Source: Euglena gracilis (lineage: Eukaryota; Euglenida; Euglenophyceae; Euglenales). From it: a stretch of DNA of 64,000 nt. How positions within the stretch are numbered: position 1 is the first letter of the stretch; the number at the start of each line of letters is the position of its first letter. A model generated the notes under the pieces. That model did no database searches. It was not told the DNA's origin and saw only the letters and a list, made by a program, of their open reading frames with translations. The DNA is taken from assembly GCA_039621445.1 (NCBI GenBank), contig CP154954.1, positions 71,390,150 through 71,454,149 of the forward strand, read 5' to 3'. This document shows, one piece after another, positions 19,930 through 31,960 of the stretch. The position numbers were made by a program, and so were the translations under genes.

Positions 19930-22356
19930 CTGCCAGGGGGCGATGCATAAACCCGTGGTCAGCATAAGACGCGGTGCTTTCTTGAAACCCTTTTTTTAGG
20001 GTTGTTTTGGGAGTGGGGCAAGGGTGTGGAAGTTTGGATCCAACGTTGGGCCTGAATTGACGCCTCACCGTCAGGCAGAAACCGTGACGCGACACGAGCC
20101 CGATTTCTAAAGAACCAGATGGTGGGAGCTGGGCGAAGCCAAACCAAACCAAACCCGGGGGCTGTATAGCTGGTTGTTCCCTTTTCTTTGTCTGTCACTT
20201 TCTTTTTGATGTATGCCTTTTTTCATTTTGTTGGTCATTTTCAAAAAAACATATGATCTTATGAATGGACGTTGCATTTGTGTGTGTGCAACGTTTTTTT
20301 TATCTTGCCAAAGAAACCGGAAATGTCACACCCTTCTGAGTAAAAGGAGGATGGTACTGGGGAATAAACTCTGCAACATCAATATATGTTTCATAAAATA
20401 TACACAATATATATTATATATTATGTAAAATATATGATTTATATATGATTATACACATGCACATACACACATATAAAACACACACATGCATACAAAAAAT
20501 ATGTGATAAGCAAAAAAGTGCAGTATATATCAAATAAAGTGTTCTTCCAGTATATTCTGGTTTGTTCCAGTGTTTATTCTGGTTATTCCGGTAACTTTCA
20601 TCCCGAAGAGACTTTGAATTTCCTTGAAATCCATATTGACACTTTAGGGATGGACACACGTCGAAATGAAGCTCACCATCTCTGCGGTTTGGGGACGTCC
20701 GTCGGAGGGCTGGCTCGTGCGACGGTCCCGTGAGTGGCAGAGGCAGGCCAAAAGACACAAAACCTCAACATTCATCCCCTCCAGCCTCCACCAACAGCTT
20801 CGCCCTGCTCCATTTTATCAATCAATCATAACTGCTCCAATCATAACTGGTCTGTGTATAGGAGAGTTTTCGCGGTTGCAAACCTGGGGGGTAAATATTT
20901 TGCCAAAAAATCAAACCTGCATTAACCAAACAACACCCATTTCAGAAAAAAATCTCACCCCTTGGCGCTGGGTCAAAGTCTAGGCAATAATTGCCTGTGG
21001 CCCTTCACGTCTGGGAGGTGCAGGATTCTTAACATTTCCACACTGTGTATTGGTCGGTTGCATCACAGCGTTGCAGTAGGGTCATTTTTGAGTTTTTGTG
21101 TGAGCACCATTGCCTCTCATTTGCATGAATCTGCTTCTTTTTCACATTAGGACTCCACAGCACAAGACAGATTGAATTAAATAGGCACAGATTTCCCCAT
21201 TCTGATTCATTGTGATTCAACGATGATGGTAACCCTCCACCTGTGGGTGCCACCTCGCCATCTGGCGATGCTTAGATTGATATTTTGTGCTCTGTAGAAC
21301 AGTCGAAGAAAGGAACCCTTGATTCCACTGTCTCACCTTTTGTCCACATGAGATTTTGTGCAAAAAGTAGGGAGCCGGCTGCAATGCAGCAAAAAAACAA
21401 CAACCAGCACAGCAGAAAAAAAAATGCCACTCATTTGTCATGGCCTGGTCGGGGCTTCGATGCTCGGGGAATTGCCACTCAGAGCATGCACGTGGTTGAC
21501 AAACCGCCGGGCTAGCAAGCGATTTATAACCTGTGGTAGAATGAGAAAGAAAGAGATATGGCAACCACAATTTTGACAATGGCATGCGGTACAATGAGAG
21601 ACGGCGGCAGGGGGGCCATCGCATGGGGTAATTCTCCCGGGGGGTTGGGCTAGAAATTTGGCTCGTTAGGAAGCCCCCCCCCCCCCAGGTTGTGGTCCGA
21701 CAGCACCTGACCACTGAGCTGTGGAAGCCAAAACTGGTTTCAAAAAAAAAACAGCCTGCAAAAAAAAACAAAAATATCAAACAGAAAAAATGAGACAACG
21801 CCGAACCCCCCCCCCAGCAAAAACACTTAGAAACTTCACTTTGGACAATTCTGACAACTTTTTCAAAAAAAAATTTCGCTTCCTCTCGAGAGGTTGGCTG
21901 GCTGGGCCAGCAGCCCCCTTCCCGGGCCTTATTTTTGGGTCCGTTGCTGGAATCCTCCAAGGGGCGTCTTATTTTTGAATTTTTTCTGGACCGACCCGGG
22001 CCCGAAAAAACCGTCATTTTTCAGGTTCCCAAAATCATCAAAAATTTTCTTTCTGCGCTTCGCGCCAGGTGCAAATTCATGTAAGTTGACATTTAGCATG
22101 CTTTTTGAACTTCAAAACCCTGAAAATTTTTGAGATTTCATCATTTTTGAAATTTTTGAAATTGGGGGTTTTGGGAATTTTTTTTCACGGAAAAATTCAC
22201 CGTCTTCGGCGCTTCGCGCAGTCAGGGGGAGTCTTATTTTAGGGGGAGGTTTAAGGGGCCTGCTGCAGCGCCCCCCCCCCCAGCTCAGGGGCTGCTGGGA
22301 TAACCTTCAAGGTATGCATGGGGCGCATAACTTGGGCGGGGGGGGGCAGCGGACAC

Positions 22357-22431
22357 CTTGAACGCCTTGCCGGTGGTGCAGCACGTGCCCCGGAATAGCC
22401 CCGCGATGGCCTGCGTGTCGACCTCCGGCTT
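22357..22431 (-). CDS. Candidate exon, unknown function
   Basis: Exactly 25 codons between GGCAAACAG and TTCAAG|GTGTCC, phase 0 at both ends. It reads KPEVDTQAIAGLFRGTCCTT, then GKAFK. Clean borders and exon-like composition; family unknown. Confidence 0.58.
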
Positions 22432-22659
22432 CTGTTTGCCAAACCCCGGGGGGGGGGCAGGGGATGCTTTGTGCCATGGGTGCCACCCCCCCCCGTCCCA
22501 CCAGGTCGGTTTTGGGTTCTGGTGCCTGCCAACTGAATGAAAAATTCCCTTGAAAAATGGGCATTTTTGGGACCCCAGCGCCGTCGGTATAGTACCACCC
22601 ACCTCAAAACCCGACCCACATGGGGGGGGGGGGGTTCGGAAATGCTTACACCCCTGCCT

Positions 22660-23400
22660 GCCCACAGCCACCGGTCAAAAACTGTACTGCAAAAAAACTG
22701 CAAAACACTGCAAAAAAAAACTCAACAAAAAAACAAAAAAAACTGAAATGGTGTGCATATGCAAAACTACGTAAATTGCGGCCACATGAGCACGCCCCAA
22801 TTCACCTAACTTTTTTTTGCACAGCTTTGGAGCCGATGACGACAAAAATGGAAGCAACCAATCAATCAAGGTCCCAATGTGCAGTTTTTCATGCACTGAA
22901 ATGCAAGTCATGTGTTTGGACGCCGAGTCACACCGGTTTTCCTGCACCAAAAACTGGTACGGACCATGTCCACAAAGATGCCAAACGGTTTCCTTTCTAA
23001 TACGGGAAAATGCACATTTACCCACACACATATTTTTTTTATGCTTTCATTTTTTCCAGGGGATTCTCAGTTTGGAACTTTCGGTCCATCACCTGGTGAA
23101 GTTTCCCCATGTCACGACGAAAAAAAAATATAACAACCACCAAAAAACTTTGAGCATTGTCCTTAGGGGATTGCCAACTACTACAAATACTACTACTGCT
23201 ACTACTACTACAAATAAGATTCTTGCTCTTTGAAGCTTGTGTGACATTTGGCCACAATGCTTGGGCCAAGACCCAAACTTCTTCAGGAGCTTGTGCTTTG
23301 CCACCAAAATTTGCACAAAACAGTTTTTGTGTTTAGTCCCTAGGTATCCCAATATGAATAATTGAATCTGCTTTCCAGTGCGCAAATGACACTTGCCAAA
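22660..23400 (-). pseudogene. Possible transposon-protein remnant
   Basis: Minus-strand frames at 22.68-23.03 and 23.09-23.39 kb look protein-like rather than repetitive, for example ETVWHLCGHGPYQFLVQENR and KQIQLFILGYLGTKHKNCFV. Cys/His spacing is suggestive, but no family is recognised and the frames are not joined. Confidence 0.3.
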
Positions 23401-23887
23401 ATAAGCATCGTGACATCTGTTACCACAGGCTGGAGATGGAGCAATTTTTGTTGGGGAGTGATTGTGTTCTTGTCACCGAAACAATCTGTTTTTTTTTTTG
23501 GAATGTTGCAACACCAATCTCTGTTGTATTAAGAGGCAAGGCAGTTGGCAAGACAGTTGGGGTCAAGACAATTGGTGGGATAACTGTAGACAACACAACT
23601 CATGAAAAGATGATGCTTTTCTTGAGAACCACCATTCAAACATATAATCCAGCACCAAAAAAAAAACAGACACCTCAGGTTTCCTCAAAACTGGAAGAAA
23701 AAAAAATACTGCAAAAAAACTGCACGTGTGCAGTTTTTTTCAGAAAAGCAAAAAACTGCAAAAAAAAACCGAAAGCGTGAAAACTGCCAAAAAAAAACTG
23801 CAAAAACTGCACGGTGGATATCCCCCCCCCCTGCCACAGCATCCATTCCAGGGGAGGAGGGGGGTGTAACTTTCCTTAAAAAGAAAC

Positions 23888-23977
23888 CTGGTCGACCTCC
23901 GAGGCGAGGACGACGTTCTCCATCCGCAGCCGCGCGATGGGGGTCCGCGGCCCAGGGGAAAAGCACCGGTCGCGATT
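23888..23977 (-). CDS. Candidate exon, unknown function
   Basis: Exactly 30 codons between CACCCACAG and GACCAG|GTTTCT. It reads NRDRCFSPGPRTPIARLRME, then NVVLASEVDQ. Phase 0 at both ends and much richer in G+C than its surroundings. Confidence 0.58.
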
Positions 23978-24715
23978 CTGTGGGTGGAGACGGCCGGGAT
24001 CACCCAGGGCCACAGGAACGGGGTCGGAAACAAAAAATCGAAACTGGAAAAAGACCCCAAGAGTGCCAAGTTATGCAAAAAACCGATTTGCCAAAATATG
24101 CTCTGGCCAGCCCAAATTCAACAAATACAACGCATTATCCCATTTTTGGCCCATTCTTTTGCACACCCAATAGTGGAAAAACCATCCAGAGGCTGCGGAA
24201 TAAATCATATTATAAACTCGTTGATGGAGAGGGAAGGGGGTTCGGGGCTGGAAAAAGATCTACTGGATGGCTGGACAACGGGGGATGGAATCCACTTCAG
24301 CTAAATCGGCCACTTGCGGGGGGGACCTGGCAGGTTTCCAATTTCCCGGCAGACGGGGGGGGGCAAGGTTGGGGTTCTATCCCGAAACCTGAAACCCACC
24401 ACAAGGAGTTGCGAAACTGGAATGCGATTCACTGAATTTAAAGAAAAGAAACAAAGCGGAGGTTTTGTGTCTTGTTTGCTTCAGAAACATTAGAGATGGG
24501 GCTTTTTGGGGGCAATAAGCACTTCAAATCTGCCATTCTGGGGGAGAACAGTGTCTGCAGAGGTGAACGTCCCGATGAGCTCACAAAATGAAAACAAAAA
24601 CATTAAACTGAAGCCCCTGGAACCTTCTTCCACTAACCAAGCACCATAATGCAAACCATACCACCTTCTTGGCTAAATAAAACACAAAAAATATGTATGA
24701 ATAAACAATAAAAAT

Positions 24716-24862
24716 TATATATATACACACATACATATATATGTATATATATATATGTATATATACATATATACATATATATGTATATATGTATATATAT
24801 ATGCATACATATACGTATATGTGTACACACATACTCACACACACATACACACACACACACAC
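24716..24862. repeat. ATATAC/CA microsatellite
   Basis: TATATACATA units are followed by ACACAC, directly left of an inverted-repeat element. Confidence 0.9.
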
Positions 24863-25107
24863 ATAAACCCCCCCTCCCTAATAGAACCGCGGGTGCGCTT
24901 ATAGCAGACTGCCGCCCCTGGCGGCGGGGGGTGCCCTTTTAATTTGACCCTTCTGGCCCGATTTTTTTTGTTGATTTCCTTTAAAAATCCCATCAAATGG
25001 GGGGGGGTGCGCTTGTAGTGGACCGCCGCCTTCGACTGCTGGGGGTGCGCTTTTATTTGGACCCTGCGCTTGTAGCGGCCCCGCGCTTCTATTAGGGAGG
25101 GGGCGGG

Positions 25108-25112
<5 letters not shown>
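24863..25112. mobile_element. 250 bp inverted-repeat element inside a microsatellite
   Basis: Left end TAAACCCCCCCTCCCTAATA; right end on the other strand TAAACCCGCCCCCTCCCTAA. Internally GGGTGCGCTT repeats four times. Microsatellite DNA abuts both ends, so it probably inserted into a simple repeat. Confidence 0.7.
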
Positions 25113-25139
<27 letters not shown>

Positions 25140-25313
25140 CATACATACATACATACATACATACATACATACATACATACATACATACATACATACATAC
25201 ATACATACATACATACATACATACATACATACATACATACATACATACATACATACATACATACATACATACATACATACATACATACATACATACATAC
25301 ATACATACATACA

Positions 25314-25342
<29 letters not shown>
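25111..25342. repeat. ACAT tetranucleotide array
   Basis: About 57 perfect ACAT units; the poly Met-Tyr-Val-Cys frames on minus are artefacts. Confidence 0.98.
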
Positions 25343-25344
<2 letters not shown>

Positions 25345-25533
25345 GTCTATTATATATATATATATAATAATATAATAGCCATACATACAATACATACTTC
25401 ATTGAATAGAGATAGATATATAGATATATAGATATAAGAGATAGAGAGATATATATAGATAGATAGATATAGAGATAGATAGAAGAGATATATAGATTAT
25501 ATATATAATAGATAGAGATATATATAGATATAT

Positions 25534-25567
<34 letters not shown>

Positions 25568-25955
25568 ATATATATAGGCTTAGGCTTAGGCCTAACTTAT
25601 AGACGGGTGTTCGGTGTACAAGTTAGGCCTAACCCTAAGCCTAAGTCGCGCACCTAACCCTATCCCATCATTAACGCAACTGACGTCACCCCCCCCCCCG
25701 GGAGTCTTTACTTGGACACCCCGGGGGGGGGGGGGGGCCAAGTAAAGTGTAGCTGCCAGAGATATAGAGAGAGAGAGATATAAGAGAGATAAGAGATAAG
25801 AGAGAGATATAGAGAGAGAGATATTATAGATAGAGATATATATATATAGAGAGATAGAGAGATATATATATATATATATATAAGATATATATAGATAGAT
25901 ATAGATAGAGATATATCTATATATATAGATATATATATATATAGATAGATATCTA

Positions 25956-26010
<55 letters not shown>

Positions 26011-26153
26011 AAGCAGCTACACTTTACTTGGCCCCCCCCCCCCCGGGGTGTCCAAGTAAAGACTCCCGGGGGGGGGGGGGGGTGGGTGACGTCAGTTGCG
26101 AGAATGAGGGGGATATAGGAGAGAAAGGGATATATAGATATATATATATATAG

Positions 26154-26202
<49 letters not shown>

Positions 26203-26760
26203 TAGATATATATAGATATATATATATATATATACTATATATATATATATATTATATATATAATATAGATATATATATAACATGTGAATATGGTATATAT
26301 GTTTAAAATGTTGTATATATATCAAATATATATGTGTGTGGGATAATTAAATAATATGTATGTGTGAATATTATATATATATATACATGTGAATATTGGT
26401 ATATATGTTTAAAAATGTGTAGGTATATATATATATAATAATATATATATATATGTGTGTGGGTGTATAATAATATAAATATATATGTGTGAATATATAT
26501 ATATATACATGTGAATATGGTATATATGTTTAAAAAGGTGTATGTTATATATATAATATATATATGTGTGAATATAATAAATATCTATATACATGTGTGT
26601 GTATAATATAATAAATATATATATATATATGGTGTGTGTGGGTGTGTGTGAATAATATTATCTACATGTGAATATTGGTATTAGTTTAAAAATGTGAGGA
26701 TATATATATATATATATATATTTATATATTCTATATATATATGTGTGTGTGTGTGTGTAT
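25343..26760. repeat. TA-rich simple-sequence block
   Basis: TATA, GATA and GAGA tracts alternate over 1.4 kb, interrupted by two inverted GC-rich blocks (25675-25757 and 26012-26101). Confidence 0.95.
25675..26101. mobile_element. Inverted pair of GC-rich blocks in TA-rich DNA
   Basis: The left block CGCAACTGACGTCACCC...GTGTAGCTGCC is repeated in inverse orientation at the right (GCAGCTACAC...GTGACGTCAGTTGCG). Each block also holds its own stem (TTTACTTGG / CCAAGTAAA). Confidence 0.7.
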
Positions 26761-26779
26761 GTATACATACAAATATATC

Positions 26780-26871
26780 AATCCATCTATCTATCTACCT
26801 ATCTATCTATCCATCTATCTATCTATCTATCTATCTATCTATTTATATCTGTCTGCTTGTCTGTCTGTCTG

Positions 26872-26941
<70 letters not shown>

Positions 26942-26970
26942 AGTCTGTCTGTCTGTGTGTCTGTCTACCT
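26780..26970. repeat. TCTA then TCTG tetranucleotide arrays
   Basis: CTAT units (26780-26850) grade into CTGT units (26851-26965). A 30 bp tandem duplication (CATACCTATCCACGCATCCC...) follows at 27005-27065. Confidence 0.95.
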
Positions 26971-27544
26971 ACTTACCCATCAGTCTATCATCCACAAAGA
27001 ATGTCATACCTATCCACGCATCCCTGCATACTGTCATACCTATCCACGCATCCCTGCATATCTGCATGTACACCCTGAAACGTGATTGTTATTTTAAAGA
27101 AAATGCACACACATGCACACAAAACAAACTTGTTGCAAACACAGTCCGTTTCAAATGTGCACTTGTTTGACTCGAAAAGGGCATGCAAATTAAGCGGAAA
27201 TGAAATGCATTCCACAATTTTGTGCAGAGTCCAGTGGCTACTTGGCGAACGCACATCACAAACCAGAAAATGGTGGTGCCTGCTGAGACAACGAGGCACC
27301 AGCCATCAGTTTTAGAAGTGCACTCTGGCATCACAGAGGGGAACGACTTGTAAAAAGGCTGGCAAAGGGTTTTGGCCTGGCTGGTGGTTCCAGACGGGAA
27401 AAGGCAAGGGAACAACGGGGCTGCCTGTGCGGAGGATGGAATCCTTTCCCTTTGGCAACGGTACTGTCGTTGACAAGTCCTGATCTGTGTGCCGAATCAC
27501 ATGCCTCGGGCGATTCTCAGATTTTATCTCATCCGAACAAATTT

Positions 27545-27608
27545 GGTATGTGTGTGTGTGTGCCTGTGTGTGTGTGTGTGTCTGTGTGTGTGTGTGTGTG
27601 TGTGTGTC

Positions 27609-27675
<67 letters not shown>

Positions 27676-27689
27676 CTGTGTGTGTGTGT

Positions 27690-27742
<53 letters not shown>

Positions 27743-27769
27743 TGTGTGTGTGTGTGTCTGTGTGTGTGT

Positions 27770-27806
<37 letters not shown>

Positions 27807-27933
27807 TGTGTGTCTGTGTGTGTGTGTGTCTGTGTGTGTCTGTGTCTGTCTGTGTCTGTCTGTGTGTGTGTGTGTCTGTGTGTGTGTCTGTGTCTGTGTC
27901 TGTGTGTGTGTGTGTGTGTGTCTGTGTGTGTGT

Positions 27934-27974
<41 letters not shown>

Positions 27975-27975
27975 T
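27545..27975. repeat. TG dinucleotide array with TC interruptions
   Basis: 430 bp of TGTG with scattered CTG; Cys/Val frames are artefacts. Confidence 0.98.
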
Positions 27976-28224
27976 GAGGGTTTTTTTTTGAGACCGAGGG
28001 GGGAGAGGGGACCCCAAATCGCGAAAATGATAAAATTTTCAAATTTTAGGCCTTTTTTTTTAGAAAATGATAAAATTTTCAAATTTTTCGGCCTAAATTT
28101 TCAAAATATTTGGGCCGAAAAATATATCCCCCCCCCCTCCGGGGGGACCCCCTGGGGGGGGGGGGGCTCGGCCGGACCCACCCCCCCTACCCCCCCCTCG
28201 GGGTCCATAACTAAAAAAACCCCT

Positions 28225-28313
28225 GGTGTGTCTGTGTGTGTGTGTGTGTGTGTCTGTGTGTGTGTCTCTGTGTGTGTGTGTGTCTGTGTGTGTGTGTGTC
28301 TGTGTGTGTGTGT

Positions 28314-28355
<42 letters not shown>
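28225..28355. repeat. TG dinucleotide array
   Basis: A second TG/CTG array, 250 bp after the first. The spacer holds duplicated GAAAATGATAAAATTTTC motifs and long G/C tracts. Confidence 0.97.
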
Positions 28356-29408
28356 TTGTGGTTGGATTTGTAAATCGGCACATGACTGGTGTGCTTGTTT
28401 GCGCGGGGCCCAGCCTGCCACCAACAGGCCAGACATTCATTCAGTGTGGTTAACAAAAGACTTATGAACCAAAATTTTTTTTGGTGTCCACAGTGAACCA
28501 CAAAATGGTGTCCACAAAATCTTTTGATGGTCTGTAACATCAAACATTACCTTGGCCAACAAAAGCATGGCAGGGACAAATGTGGTTGAGGTCGCCACCC
28601 CTCGTCCACATGCAGAAAATCTGTGGTTTGCACAAAAATTTTGGTCTGTGAGGCACCGGTTTAACGCACCGTGGGTTGCCGGAGGCCGTAAACTGGCATG
28701 TGTGAATCACGACCCCCAAACCCGGCAGGGGGTCGAAGGGTGCCTTGAGACACACGCACTGTGCCCCAAATGCGGGTTGCAGGCCACAGTTTTACATAGT
28801 GTTTTCACTTTGACGTTTTTGTTCCACGTGCCGAACTGGTCACCCGACCTTTTATTTATTTCACTTGAAGGGCGGACACTGAAATTTCACTCTAAATCCA
28901 TGTTGGAGATCACACTTTAATTCTGCGAATTGTTGCCACTTCTGGATGTTGCCCATCAGAAAGCTCTTCTCAAGGGCATTTGACACCAGAATTCACCATA
29001 ATTTTGTGTATTCCAAAATTTGACAAGTTAATTTTTGTCAGCCCAAGCTCAGGAACCATACAGCATATCAATTGAAACCCTCCCCACACACCCTCAGAAC
29101 TCAGCCACAATGCACAGCGCTCTGAAAGTCGGCGGTCACACGTTCCGACCCTGTTTTCTTCGAAATTCCAATGTTGCCACCTGCCATGTTGCCCCTTGCT
29201 CGGAAGATCTTCTCAAGTCAGCAGATGGCCTTAGATTTCAGCCATGCTGCGTGATATTTCATTTCAGAAATTACCCAAAATTGGCCAAAAGGAAATTATT
29301 GCACAAAAAACCCCAATCTCTGGCCGAAGACCCCCCCCCAAAAAAACTGCTCAGATATGCTTACCACATGTCTACAAAGCATTTTGGACACTTTTTGGCA
29401 CTCCCCCC

Positions 29409-29511
29409 CAGACGCCGGCTTCACGCCCAACGCGGTGTCTGGGACGCCTGTTTGGGCAGAAATTTCCCACCCGAACCGGCGTCCCAGACGCCGGTACCGG
29501 CGTGAAGCCGG
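29409..29511. repeat. Inverted repeat ACGCCGGCTTCACGCC
   Basis: Left arm GACGCCGGCTTCACGCC, right arm GGCGTGAAGCCGG, enclosing a smaller CTGGGACGCC/GGCGTCCCAG stem. TTTGGTGTCCACAGTGAACC repeats occur nearby (28478 and 29576-29637). Confidence 0.8.
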
Positions 29512-29714
29512 AGCCCCCAGACACAGTTTCACCACGGTGGAGGATGTGGACCCAATCACATGTGAGCCACAATTTTTTTTGGTGTCCACAGGTGAACCAC
29601 AAAAATTTTTTGGTGTCCACAGTGAACCACAAAATGACTACCTTGGCGCACCACACTAAATGAATGCTTGCAACAGGCGGGCCCCGCCCACGGGCCCATG
29701 ACAGGTCAGTCCAC

Positions 29715-29821
29715 CTGCAGCCGGCCGGTCACCTGCGTCCGCAACTGCACCAAGCGGTCCAACAGGCCGTTTGCCCGCCGCACCAGCTCCTTCCGCCCGT
29801 CCCGGGCAGGGCTGGATGGGA
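29715..29821 (-). CDS. Candidate exon, coiled coil
   Basis: 107 nt between CCATCCAG and GGCTGCAG|GTGGAC. It reads ARDGRKELVRRANGLLDRLV, then QLRTQVTGRLQ. Leucines sit in heptad-like spacing, so a coiled coil is likely. Reading on gives VD and a stop, so this could also be the end of a gene. Confidence 0.5.
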
Positions 29822-29937
29822 GGGTGTGGTGGCCAAATGCCTATGATCCAGCCCAAGATGTTGCCCATTTTAGGGGTGGTGGGCATAGGCAGCCCCCCCC
29901 CCCCACCACCCAAGGGCTCATGGGGTTCCCCTGGAGC

Positions 29938-29987
29938 CCTGGTCCCGGGCGTCCTGCTGCCCGGACGTCAGCTCCACCGTCAACGCC
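29938..29987 (-). CDS. Candidate small exon
   Basis: 50 nt between CCGCCAG and GACCAGG|GCTCC (an apparent GC donor). It reads ALTVELTSGQQDARDQ. It lies just upstream of the coiled-coil exon, but the phases do not match by one base. Confidence 0.35.
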
Positions 29988-30845
29988 CTGGCGGGCCACC
30001 CTTCGGGTATACTGCCGTGCTCCTGTGTGTCCAGATTTGTATATTCGGCCCAGGAACCCCTGTGGGTGAACCCTTGGGACCAGCGGTTTTTTAAAGACCG
30101 GGGGGGGGGAGGGGGGTCCCCCCACCCACCCCCTGGGGTGGTCCCAGGGGGAGTCCCAGGGGGACCAACAAAAAAATTGCGAAAAGTGCTAAAAATAGCA
30201 CCTTTTCAAAAAATTTCGGCCGAAAAGTATATCCCACCCCCCCGGGGGGTGCGCTCGGCCGGACCCAGCTGCCCCCCCCCCACGGGGAGGATCCACGAAA
30301 AAAAAAAATCCCTGCTTGGGACCCACGGGGGGAAAATTTGGGGCTCCAAATCATGATGAATTTGGCCCCAAAAGCATCATGATGAACTCGGCCGACCCAA
30401 ACCCCAGGAGGAAGGTGCTGCCCATCCCCTCCTCCCGAAATGGCGAATAGACGTGGTGCAAAAAAAATAGGCCTTCTTTTGGACCTTCGGCGCCGGGGTG
30501 CGCTGGCTGAATGAATGGCTGAATGCCCAGGTGGTGCTTTTGGCCATGTGACCCCCCCCCCGGGTGGGGGAGTTGGATCCAAATGCTCAATGCCTTTTCC
30601 CTTCAAATGCGTGATATGGCCGCTGCTTTGTAAATGGCAAATCTGACAAATCAGGCGAAACTAACATAAAACTAATATGCAAAAGTTTCCAGTGGCATCA
30701 CTGTTAACCAGTTAACCTTTTTGTCCACGTTTTGTGTCGGAGAGCAAACCACCATCATGCTTAGGAAGCCTCCGGTTGGTCACAACAGCAGATCCAAATT
30801 GTAGAGAGAAAACTTAACTGGATTGACCTCAAGACATTGTGTGCA

Positions 30846-31135
30846 TGCTTGTGCTTACCAACCGGGGGGGGGGTGCTATAGGGTGCCTGCCCCTAGCAGG
30901 CACACCCCCCCGGGGGGGGATAGGGGTCCGGGCCGGACCCAGAAAATTTTCATTGAAAATGGCCTTTTCCGGGCCCCCGGCGCCTTCGGCGCCGGGGTCG
31001 GAGGGGGGTGCCTGCTAGGGGCAGGCACCCCCTAAAACCCTACCCCCCCCCCCGGGGGGGTCGGATCGGGTGCTATGGGGTGCCTGCCCCTAGCACCCCC
31101 CCCCGTGGGGTAGGCACCCGACTAAGCGCAAGCCT
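30846..31135. mobile_element. About 290 bp fold-back element, copy A
   Basis: It starts GCTTGTGCTTACCAACCGGG and ends CCCGACTAAGCGCAAGC. Internal stems include TGCCTGCCCCTAGCAGGCA and GGCGCCTTCGGCGCC. A close copy lies at 61094-61388. Confidence 0.75.
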
Positions 31136-31196
31136 GATTGTGTGGCCAACGCAATGACACCAGTCAAAACGACATTCATGGCATGCCTTTCCAGGC

Positions 31197-31960
31197 GGGC
31201 AGTACATCAGGGTCCTGGAGCGAACTAACATTAATCTGAGCAGTCGGACAGTTCAATGCGAGGAACTGGGTCCGGAACAGTTGTGGTGCTCCAAAATAAC
31301 AGTGGGTATCGTTTCACTTATACAGCATATTAAAAAGTGCAATCGTTACAGCGCACATTTAAAGAGAATAGAGGTAAAACCGTAAAACTGTAAAAAAGCA
31401 TGCTGGATGCCTCAAGAAATGACGTGAGTGAATTATTCCATTCCAGTGTTCTGCAGGCGCAGAGGCGGTGTTCACTGAGACAGACTCCGGCCCGATGGTG
31501 AACGCAGCGGCACGGGAAATTGGATTGGCCCGCCCGGCTCGAAACCGCATCGATCCTGTGCTCCAACAGCCTTCCTGGGCCTTGCCTAAAGACCACCCCG
31601 TGGGGTCGGCACACGGGTATTTGTGGCGCACTAAGGTCCAGCACAAGCAAATGTGCTCCCAACGCACACGAGGCACACCACATTCCCGGGCAGTACATCG
31701 GGTCCTGCGAAACATAACAGAAATGGATGAGTAATGCTTTGATTCCACGTGGTCTGGAGCACAATTAAATATCCGCACAGTGGGTCCGGTGGGCAGTGTT
31801 AGCCATAGAGCATATTAGTTCATCGTTACAGAGCACATTTAAAGATGGGGTAAAACTGACATGAAAAAAGCATGTGGATGCCTCAAGAGTGAGTGAATTA
31901 TTCCATTTGTTCTGCAGGCGGAGGCGTGTCACTGACAGCCTCCGCAAGCCGCGTGGCACC
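31197..31960. repeat. Diverged tandem duplication
   Basis: GGGCAGTACATC, TCGTTACAG-GCACATTTAAAG, GGATGCCTCAAGA and GAGTGAATTATTCCATT occur in the same order in 31197-31690 and again in 31688-31960, with the second copy shortened. Confidence 0.75.

Noticed and set aside
24835-25402. Frames encoding repeated Met-Tyr-Val-Cys
   Set aside because: Pure ACAT microsatellite read in frame.
27312-28467. Frames of more than 300 codons rich in Cys-Val or Thr-His
   Set aside because: TG/CA array; stop-free only because the repeat contains no stop.
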